Position numbers and translations under genes: made by a program. Under the pieces are notes generated by a model, which worked only from the letters and a program-made list of their open reading frames with translations, had not been told where the DNA came from and did no database searches. Positions 18,846-27,230 of a stretch of DNA of 64,000 nucleotides are shown here, piece after piece (position 1 is the stretch's first letter; every line of letters begins with the position of its first letter). Source of the DNA: Palaemon carinicauda (taxonomy: Eukaryota > Arthropoda > Malacostraca > Decapoda > Palaemonidae); NCBI RefSeq assembly GCF_036898095.1, contig NC_090730.1:23440093-23504092 (forward strand), given 5' to 3'.

Positions 18846-21790
18846 AGGAAGGTTAATGTTGTGTTTGGGCAGGACCACCTGACGTTCTGGTGAGTGTCTC
18901 TTAAGACACTGGAGCAAAAAACCAAAAAACTTAGGAAGGTTAATGTTGTGTTTGGGCACGACCACCTGACGTTCTGGTGAGCGTCTCTTAAGACATTGGA
19001 GCAAAAAACCAAAAAACTTAGGAAGGTTAATGTTGTGTTTGGGCAGGACCACCTGACGTTCTGGTGAGCGTCTCTTAAGACACTGCAGCAAAAAACCAAA
19101 AAACTTAGGAAGGTTAATGTTGTGTTTGGCCATGACCACCTGACGTTCTGGTGAGCGTCTCTTAAGACACTGGAGCAAAAAACCAAAAAACTTAGGAAGG
19201 TTAATGTTGTGTTTGGGCAGGACCACCTGACGTTCTGGTGAGCGTCTCTTAAGACATTGGAGCAAAATACCAAAAAACTTAGGAAGGTTAATGTTGTGTT
19301 TGGGCAGGACCACCTGACGTTCTGGTGAGCGTCTCTTAAGACATTGGAGCAAAAAACCAAAAAACTTAGGAAGGTTAATGTTGTGTTTGGGCAGGACCAC
19401 CTGACGTTCTGGTGAGCGTCTCTTAAGACATTGGAGCAAAAAACCAAAAAACTTAGGAAGGTTAATGTTGTGTTTGGCCATGACCACCTGACGTTCTGGT
19501 GAGCGTCTCTTAAGACATTGGAGCAAAAAACCAAAAAACTTAGGAAGGTTAATGTTGTGTTTGGGCAGGACCACCTGACGTTCTGGTGAGTGTCTCTTAA
19601 GACATTGGAGCAAAAAACCAAAAAACTTAGGAAGGTTAATGTTGTGTTTGGGCAGGACCATCTGACGTTCTGGTGAGCGTCTCTTAAGACACTGGAGCAA
19701 AAAACCAAAAAACTTAGGAAGGTTAATGTTGTGTTTGGGCAGGACCACCTGACGTTCTGGTGAGCGTCTCTTAAGACATTGGAGCAAAAAACCAAAAAAC
19801 TTAGGAAGGTTAATGTTGTGTTTGGCCATGACCACCTGACGTTCTGGTGAGCGTCTCTTAAGACATTGGAGCAAAAAACCAAAAAACTTAGGAAGGTTAA
19901 TGTTGTGTTTGGGCAGGACCATCTGACGTTCTGGTGAGTGTCTCTTAAGACATTGGAGCAAAAAACCAAAAAACTTAGGAAGGTTAATGTTGTGTTTGGG
20001 CAGGACCACCTGACGTTCTGGTGAGCGTCTCTTAAGACATTGGAGCAAAAAACCAAAAAACTTAGGAAGGTTAATGTTGTGTTTGGGCAGGACCATCTGA
20101 CGTTCTGGTGAGTGTCTCTTAAGACATTGGAGCAAAAAACCAAAAAACTTAGGAAGGTTAATGTTGTGTTTGGCCATGACCACCTGACGTTCTGGTGAGC
20201 GTCTCTTAAGACATTGGAGCAAAAAACCAAAAAACTTAGGAAGGTTAATGTTGTGTTTGGCCATGACCACCTGACGTTCTGGTGAGCGTCTCTTAAGACA
20301 TTGGAGCAAAAAACCAAAAAACTTAGGAAGGTTAATGTTGTGTTTGGGCAGGACCATCTTACGTTCTGGTGAGTGTCTCTTAAGACATTGGAGCAAAAAA
20401 CCAAAAAACTTAGGAAGGTTAATGTTGTGTTTGGGCAGGACCATCTGACGTTCTGGTGAGTGTCTCTTAAGACATTGGAGCAAAAAACCAAAAAACTTAG
20501 GAAGGTTAATGTTGTGTTTGGCCATGACCACCTGACGTTCTGGTGAGCGTCTCTTAAGACATTGGAGCAAAAAACCAAAAAACTTAGGAAGGTTAATGTT
20601 GTGTTTGGGCAGGACCACCTGACGTTCTGGTGAGTGTCTCTTAAGACATTGGAGCAAAAAACCAAAAAACTTAGGAAGGTTAATGTTGTGTTTGGGCAGG
20701 ACCATCTGACGTTCTGGTGAGTGTCTCTTAAGACATTGGAGCAAAAAACCAAAAAACTTAGGAAGGTTAATGTTGTGTTTGGCCATGACCACCTGACGTT
20801 CTGGTGAGCGTCTCTTAAGACATTGGAGCAAAAAACCAAAAAACTTAGGAAGGTTAATGTTGTGTTTGGGCAGGACCATCTGACGTTCTGGTGAGCGTCT
20901 CTTAAGACATTGGAGCAAAAAACCAAAAAACTTAGGAAGGTTAATGTTGTGTTTGGGCAGGACCATCTGACGTTCTGGTGAGTGTCTCTTAAGACATTGG
21001 AGCAAAAAACCAAAAAACTTAGGAAGGTTAATGTTGTGTTTGGCCATGACCACCTGACGTTCTGGTGAGCGTCTCTTAAGACACTTGAGCAAAAAACCAA
21101 AAAACTTAGGAAGGTTAATGTTGTGTTTGGGCAGGACCACCTGACGTTCTGGTGAGCGTCTCTTAAGACATTGGAGCAAAAAACCAAAAAACTTAGGAAG
21201 GTTAATGTTGTGTTTGGCCATGACCACCTGACGTTCTGGTGAGCGTCTCTTAAGACACTTGAGCAAAAAACCAAAAAACTTAGGAAGGTTAATGTTGTGT
21301 TTGGCCATGACCACCTGACGTTCTGGTGAGTGTCTCTTAAGACATTGGAGCAAAAAACCAAAAAACTTAGGAAGGTTAATGTTGTGTTTGGGCAGGACCA
21401 CCTGACGTTCTGGTGAGCGTCTCTTAAGACACTGCAGGACCACCTGACGTTCTGGTGAGCGTCTCTTAAGACACTGCAGGACCACCTGACGTTCTGGTGA
21501 GCGTCTCTTAAGACATTGGAGCAAAAAACCAAAAAACTTAGGAAGGTTAATGTTGTGTTTGGGCAGGACCACCTGACGTTCTGGTGAGCGTCTCTTAAGA
21601 CATTGGAGCAAAAAAACAAAAAACTTAGGAAGGTTAATGTTGTGTTTGGCCATGACCACCTGACGTTCTGGTGAGCGTCTCTTAAGACACTTGAGCAAAA
21701 AACCAAAAAACTTAGGAAGGTTAATGTTGTGTTTGGGCAGGACCACCTGACGTTCTGGTGAGTGTCTCTTAAGACACTGGCGCAAAAAAC
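18846..21790. repeat. 87-bp satellite array, about 33 full monomers plus two 42-bp units
   Basis: Monomers start every 87 bp (18846, 18933, 19020, 19107 and so on) with AGGAAGGTTAATGTTGTGTT, then CTGACGTTCTGGTGAG and CTCTTAAGACATTGGAGC, ending in an A-rich linker. Two main types differ at GGGCAGG versus GGCCATG. Two shortened 42-bp units lie near 21434-21517. Because 87 and 42 are multiples of three and the monomer lacks stops in two reverse frames, overlapping reverse open frames of about 985 codons (18749-21706) and 982 codons (18837-21785) result. Variant sites change amino acids more often than not, which argues against coding. Confidence 0.96.
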
Positions 21791-21894
21791 CCCAAACTTT
21801 AAATAGAAGTCAATAGGAGCTCAAGGACTTATTGAAATACCTATTAATTAATAATTAATCAATATCCAATCGTTACCTCAATAACAGATGATCT
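21791..21894. other. Spacer between satellite and (AAT)-tailed element
   Basis: AT-rich, including a small TTAATTAATAATTAATCAAT patch. Nothing recognised. Confidence 0.5.
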
Positions 21895-23620
21895 AAATAT
21901 TATTATTATTATTACTTGCTAAGCTACAACCCTAGTTAGAAAAGCAGGATGCTATAAACCCAGGGGCTCCAAAATGGAGAATAGCCCAGTGAGGAAAGGA
22001 AAAAAGGAAAAGTGAAATATTCTAAGAACAGTAAAAACATTGAAATAAATATTTCAGATATAAACTATAAAAATTTTAACAAAACAAGAGGAAGAGAAAC
22101 TAGATAGAACAGTGTGCCAGAGTGTACCCTCAAGCAAGAGAACTCTAACTCAAGATAGTGGAAGACCATGGTACAGAGGCTATAGCACTACCCAAGATTA
22201 GAGAACAATGGTTTGATTTTGGAGTGCCCTTCTCCTAGAAAGAGCTGCTTACCATAGCTAAAGAGTCTCTTCTACCCTTACCAAGAGGATAGTAGAAAAG
22301 CAGGATGCTATAAACCCAGGGGCCCCAAAATGGAAAATAGCCCAGTGAGGAAAGGAAAAAAGGAAAAGTGAAATATTCTAAGAACAGTAAAAACATTGAA
22401 ATAAATATTTCAGATATAAACTATAAAAATTTTAACAAAACAAGAGGAAGAGAAACTAGATAGAACAGTGTGCCAGAGTGTACCCTCAAGCAAGAGAACT
22501 CTAACTCAAGATAGTGGAAGACCATGGTACAGAGGCTATAGCACTACCCAAGATTAGAGAACAATGGTTTGATTTTGGAGTGCCCTTCTCCTAGAAAGAG
22601 CTGCTTACCATAGCTAAAGAGTCTCTTCTACCCTTACCAAGAGGATAGTAGAAAAGCAGGATGCTATAAACCCAGGGGCCCCAAAATGGAAAATAGCCCA
22701 GTGAGGAAAGGAAAAAAGGAAAAGTGAAATATTCTAAGAACAGTAAAAACATTGAAATAAATATTTCAGATATAAACTATAAAAATTTTAACAAAACAAG
22801 AGGAAGAGAAACTAGATAGAACAGTGTGCCAGAGTGTACCCTCAAGCAAGAGAACTCTAACCCAAGATAGTGGAAGACCATGGTACAGAGGCTATGGCAT
22901 TACCCAAATTAGAGAACAATGGTTTGATTTTGGAGTGCCCTTCTCCTAGAAGAGCTGCTTACCATAGCTAAAGAGTCTCTTCTACCCTTACCAAGAGGAT
23001 AGTAGAAAAACAGGATGCTATAAACCCAGGGGCCCCAAAATGGAAAATAGCCCAGTGAGGAAAGGAAAAAAGGAAAAGTGAATTATTCTAAGAACAGTAA
23101 AAACATTGAAATAAATATTTCAGATATAAACTATAAAAATTTTAACAAAACAAGAGGAAGAGAAACTAGATAGAACAGTGTGCCAGAGTATACCCTCAAA
23201 CAAGAGAACTCTAACTCAAGATAGTGGAAGACCATGGTACAGAGGCTATGGCAATACCCAAGATAAGAGAACAATGGTTTGATTTTGGAGTGCCCTTCTC
23301 CTAGAAAGAGCTGCTTACCATAGCTAAAGAGTCTCTTCTACCCTTACCAAGAGGATAGTAGCCACTGAACAATTATAGTTAAGTAACCCCTTGGGAGAAG
23401 AATTGTTTGGTAATCTCAGTGTTGTCAGGTGTATGAGGACAGAAGAGAATGAGTAAAGAATAGACCAGACTATTCGGTGTCTGTGTAGGCAAAGGGAAAG
23501 AACCAAGAACCCTAACCAGAGAGAAAGATTCAATGTAGTACTGTCTGGCGAGTCAAAGGACCCCATAACTCTCTCGCGGTAGTATCTCAACGGGCGGCTG
23601 GTACCCTGGCCAACCTACTA
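21895..23620 (-). mobile_element. (AAT)-tailed interspersed element, reverse, with internal tandem amplification
   Basis: The ATT tail at 21896-21914 marks the 3' end. The 5' end near 23620 reads, on the element strand, GGTTGGCCAGGGTACCAGCC, CCGTTGAGATACTACCGCG and GAGTTATGGGGTCCTTTGAC. The interior has been amplified in tandem (see next entry). It shares its 3' half with 16801-17307, 17535-17770 and 24405-24590. No protein frame is seen. The reverse open frame at 23324-23590 lies in the element's 5' part and is probably incidental. Confidence 0.8.
21941..23362 (-). repeat. Four tandem copies of a 356-bp segment
   Basis: AAAGCAGGATGCTATAAACC-type words begin at 21941, 22297, 22653 and 23007, giving periods of 356, 356 and 354 bp. 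Copies are nearly identical, with few private substitutions. Junctions read GAGGATAGTAG followed by AAAAGCAGG, so the sequence before the tail was joined to the 5' side of the same segment. Confidence 0.95.
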
Positions 23621-23888
23621 CCTACGAAAGATTACAAATTCATCGAATTTTTACGTGTTACTGTAACCCTTCCCCCCCCCCTCTTGTAATGAGTCCTTTC
23701 TTTCCTGTTCCTCTAGACCTCTCACTAACTTTGCTAATTAATTCCATCCTCGTTAAATCAACTCAAGCTCATTAATTCTCCTCTCGCTTACTCTAATCAG
23801 GTTCATTAATCTCCCGCTCACTCTCACTCTCACTCTCACTCCCTCTCTCTTCTCTCTAACAACTCCATTGAACTTCTACAAAAATACA

Positions 23889-23892
<4 letters not shown>
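23621..23892. other. Unassigned sequence
   Basis: Includes a C-run near 23672-23681 and a short CTCACT tandem at 23820-23845. No gene recognised. Confidence 0.5.
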
Positions 23893-23987
<95 letters not shown>

Positions 23988-24009
23988 TATATATATATAC
24001 ATATTATAC

Positions 24010-24059
<50 letters not shown>

Positions 24060-24062
24060 TGT
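23893..24062. repeat. (AT)n microsatellite complex
   Basis: Alternating TA with short CTGTA, CATTA and CATATTATACAT breaks. Tyrosine/isoleucine open frames on both strands are artefacts of the repeat. Confidence 0.97.
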
Positions 24063-24099
24063 GGGTATATATATATATATTTTTTTTCTGCAAGTGTAG

Positions 24100-24124
24100 G
24101 TGACAGAGAGAGAGAGAGAGAGAG

Positions 24125-24164
<40 letters not shown>
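24100..24164. repeat. (GA)n microsatellite
   Basis: GA run with one AACGAG break. Confidence 0.97.
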
Positions 24165-24166
<2 letters not shown>

Positions 24167-24187
24167 TAAAGCAATCAAAAGGTATAA

Positions 24188-24189
<2 letters not shown>

Positions 24190-24232
<43 letters not shown>
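24190..24232. repeat. (AT)n microsatellite
   Basis: Simple TA run followed by short TGTG and TATG words. Confidence 0.96.
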
Positions 24233-24233
<1 letters not shown>

Positions 24234-24373
24234 TATACATATATGTGTGTGTATGTATGTTATTTGCTTATTTATTAAGAAAACATACTCATACCAAGAC
24301 AACTTAATTAATCCACCTTGCATGGACTAAAGTCGGCACAAAAATTCCAGGCTAAATAAGCCCCACCCACTAA

Positions 24374-24389
24374 TGACGTCATAGCCAAT
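24374..24389 (+). promoter_or_regulatory. CRE-like palindrome with CCAAT box (candidate only)
   Basis: TGACGTCA at 24374-24381 is a perfect CRE consensus, and CCAAT follows at 24385-24389. No gene or initiation signal is visible downstream, where the (AAT)-tailed element begins. It may be chance or part of an older repeat. Confidence 0.25.
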
Positions 24390-24404
24390 CACGTTGCCTC
24401 CCGC

Positions 24405-24590
24405 CTTATTTTAATTGTTTATTTTACTTCTATTGTAGTTCATTTATTCCTTTTATTTCCTCTCCTCACTGGGCTATTTTTGCCTGTTGGAGCCCTTGGG
24501 CTTATAGCATTCTGCTTTTCCAACTAGGGTTGTAGCCTAGCAAGTAATAATAATAACAATGATACTAATAATAATAATAATAAAATTATG
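24405..24590 (+). mobile_element. (AAT)-tailed element, 5'-truncated forward copy
   Basis: TCCTCACTGGGCTATTTTTG, GCCCTTGGGCTTATAGCATT and CAACTAGGGTTGTAGCCTAG are followed by AAT repeats. A second, more diverged 3' end (GGTTGTAGCTTAGCTAATAA at about 24630) follows it with its own tail. Confidence 0.85.
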
Positions 24591-24649
24591 ATAATAATTT
24601 GACTTATAAGATCCAGCTTATCCAAATACGGTTGTAGCTTAGCTAATAA

Positions 24650-24683
24650 ACACAATAATAATAATATTGATAATAATAGTAAC

Positions 24684-24756
<73 letters not shown>
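24650..24756. repeat. (AAT)n microsatellite
   Basis: Long trinucleotide run, probably the expanded tail of the diverged element copy just upstream. Confidence 0.95.
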
Positions 24757-24881
24757 TTAATTTATTGTAAAAAAACTATGGCATCCTACGATGCGATGTA
24801 AGAATAAAAAAAATTCATGAATAAAATCATCGAAGTGAATTGCATCCATATATGGGGTCTCATGATCCTTTTGCAGAAAAA

Positions 24882-25190
24882 GGCGCTAACAGTTGGGTCA
24901 TTTTCATAAGTTCCGTGACCACTGAGAGCGGAGGTACTTTTAAAGGAGCTAACAGTTGGGTCATTTTCATAAGTTCCGTGACCACTGAGAGCGGAGGTAC
25001 TTTTAAAGGATCTAACAGTTGGGTCATTTTCATAAGTTCCGTGACCACTGAGAGCGGAGGTACTTTTAAAGGAGCTAACAGTTGGGTCATTTTCATAAGT
25101 TCCGTGACCACTGAGAGCGGAGGTACTTTTAAAGGCGCTATCAGTTGGGTCATTTTCATAAGTTCCGTGACCACAGAGAGCGGAGGTACT
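24882..25190 (+). repeat. 63-bp tandem repeat, five copies
   Basis: Units start at 24882, 24945, 25008, 25071 and 25134, each with CTAACAGTTGGGTCATTTTC, TCCGTGACCACTGAGAGCGG and AGGTACTTTTAAAGG. The copies differ at very few positions. The 63-bp period is a multiple of three, and both strands stay open: a forward frame 24840-25310 has 21-residue repeats (SWVIFISSVTTESGG) and a reverse frame covers 24860-25267. No splice context, signal peptide or known family; more likely a minisatellite than an exon. Confidence 0.9.
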
Positions 25191-25234
25191 TTTCTCATTG
25201 GATTTGACTTTTTGGAGGGATATAAAAGAAATTT

Positions 25235-25583
25235 AGCCCCCATGGCCCTGTCAAAAGTGGGGGGCATAACTTTCGAGAGCCCTGCCGCCGTCGCCAGTTC
25301 AAAAAATTAACTTTTTCCTGGGTTGGCTTAGTGCTGTACAAAATATGTTTTCTATGTTTTTTTTTTCTTTTTTTTTGGGGGGGAGGGGCATGGGAAATTC
25401 ATTTATGCCCCTGTCAAAAGTGGGGGGGGGGGGGCATAACTTTAGAGAGCCCTAAATTGAAAAATCACCGCCGTCACCAGTTCAAAAAATTAACTTTTTC
25501 CTGGGTTGGCATAGAGAGCTGTACAAAATATGTTTTCTAGGTTTTTTTTTGGGGGGGGGGGGGGGGGCATGGGAAATTCATTT
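25235..25583 (+). repeat. Two tandem G-rich repeats of about 163-179 bp
   Basis: Both copies contain CCCTGTCAAAAGTGGGGGG, GGCATAACTTT, CCAGTTCAAAAAATTAACTT, GTACAAAATATGTTTTCTA and CATGGGAAATTCATTT. They start about 163 bp apart. G-runs of 13 (25422-25434) and 17 (25551-25567) and T-runs precede the last word. Confidence 0.88.
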
Positions 25584-25667
25584 CTGGTGTTACTTTATCG
25601 ATTTGACCTGTTTTTCATATTCAAATTCATCCTGCTAAGAGATTTTTCTTTTGTTTCAGGTCAATGG
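25584..25667. other. Left flank of the 98-bp satellite
   Basis: Ends in a pyrimidine-rich stretch TTTTTCTTTTGTTTCAGG, which resembles a splice acceptor, directly before the first satellite-like sequence. No exon is supported downstream. Confidence 0.4.
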
Positions 25668-25815
25668 AGATAGAAGAAGCTAAAGTGGTTCTGGTATGCT
25701 ATGTTCCTTGATAAGGAAGTAAAATTTCCTAAACATGTGAACATAAAGGTTGGTATTGGCTTTGTATATATAAGTTGAAGTTCTTCTAGTATGCTATGCT
25801 CCTTCAGGAAGAGGT
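25668..25815 (-). repeat. Inverted, diverged monomers at the left edge of the 98-bp satellite
   Basis: About one and a half monomers in reverse orientation, for example GTATGCTATGTTCCTTGAT and ATGTGAACATAAAGGTTGG. They are more diverged than the interior of the array, as is usual at array edges. Orientation switches within the palindrome at 25780-25854. Confidence 0.88.
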
Positions 25816-25854
25816 AAAAACTTCTTCTCAAGAAACATAGCATACTAGAAGAAC
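25780..25854. repeat. Perfect 19-bp inverted repeat at the orientation switch
   Basis: GTTCTTCTAGTATGCTATG (25780-25798) and its exact complement (25836-25854) are separated by 37 bp. The inversion breakpoint of the satellite lies between them. Confidence 0.92.
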
Positions 25855-26250
25855 CTTAGCTTCTTCTATCTACAGGGCCAGTACCAGCCCTTATGTTCAC
25901 TTGAGAAAGAGTTTGTACCTCTTCATCAAGGAACATAGATGCTAGAAGAACCTCAGCTTCTTCTATATACAGGGTCAGTACCAGCCCTTATGTTCACTTG
26001 AGAAAGAGTTTGTACCTCTTCATCAAGGAACATAGCATACTAGAAGAACCTCAGCTTCTTCTATATACAGGGTCAGTACCAGCCCTTATGTTCACTTGAG
26101 AAAGAGTTTATACCTCTTCATCAAGGAACATAGCATACTAGAAGAACCTCAGCTTCTTCTATATACATGGTCAGTACCAGCCCTTATGTTCACTTAAGAA
26201 AGAGTTTGTACCTCTTCATCAAGGAACATAGCATACTAGAAGAACCTCAG

Positions 26251-27230
26251 CTTCTATATACAGAGTCAGCACCAGCCCTTATGTACAGTTAAGAAAGAGT
26301 TTGTACCTCTTCATCAAGGAATAGAGCATACTAAAAGAACCTTAGCTTCTTCTATATGCAGGGCCAGTACCAGCCCTTATTTTCACTTGAGAAAGAGTTT
26401 GTACCTCTTCATCAAGGAACATAGCATACTAGAAGAACCTTAGCTTATTCTATCTAAATGGCCAGTACCAACCATTATGTTCACTTGAGAAAGAGTTTGT
26501 ACCTCTTCATCAAGGAACATAGCATACTAGAAAAACCTTAGCTTCTTCTATATACAGGGTCAGTATAAACCCTTATGTTCACATGAGAAAGAGTTTGTAC
26601 CTCTTCATCAAGGAACATACCATACTAGAAGAATCTTAGCTTCTTCTATATACAGGATCAGTACCAACCCTTATGTTCACTTGAGAAAGAGTTTGTACCT
26701 CTTCATCAAGGAACATAGCATACTAGAAGAACCTCAGCTTCTATATACAAAGTCAGCACCAGCCCTTATGTACAGTTGAGATAGAGTTTGTACATCTTCA
26801 TCAAGGAATATAGCATACTAAAAGAACCTTAGCTTCTTCTATATGCAGGGCCAGTACCAGCCCTTATTTTCACTTGAGAAAGAGTTTGTACCTCTTCATC
26901 AAGGAACATAGCATACTAGAAGAACCTTAGCTTATTCTATCTAAAGGGCCAGTATCAACCATTATGTTCACTTGAGAAAGAGTTTGTACCTCTTCATCAA
27001 GGAACATAGCATACTAGAAAAACCTTAGCTTCTTCTATATACAGGGTCAGTATAAACCCTTATGTTCACATGAGAAAGAGTTTGTACCTCTTCATCAAGG
27101 AACATACCACACTAAAAGAATCTTAGCTTCTTCTATATACAGGATCAGTACCAACCCTTATGTTCACTTGAGAAAGAGTTTGTACCTCTTCATCAAGGAA
27201 CATAGCATACTAGAAGAACCTCAGCTTCTA
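26251..27230 (+). repeat. 487-bp higher-order repeat (five monomers)
   Basis: The variant CAGCTTCTATATACA, shortened by 3 bp, recurs at 26251, 26738 and 27225, exactly 487 bp apart (five monomers minus 3 bp). It is followed by the same series of variants, including TTATGTACAGTTGAGA, TTAGCTTATTCTATCTAAA, CAGTATAAACCC and GAACATACCA. Similar runs, with changes, continue to about 28700 and recur near 30000-31700. Confidence 0.9.

Noticed and set aside
18749..21785. Two long reverse open frames as a large repeat-protein gene
   Set aside because: Both frames are open at once because the 87-bp satellite unit is a multiple of three without stops; main variant sites change residues, no known domain appears, and the diverged outside copy shows no codon-level conservation.
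25640..25667. True splice acceptor before an exon
   Set aside because: The TTTTGTTTCAGG tract fits the consensus, but satellite sequence follows and there is no coding frame.
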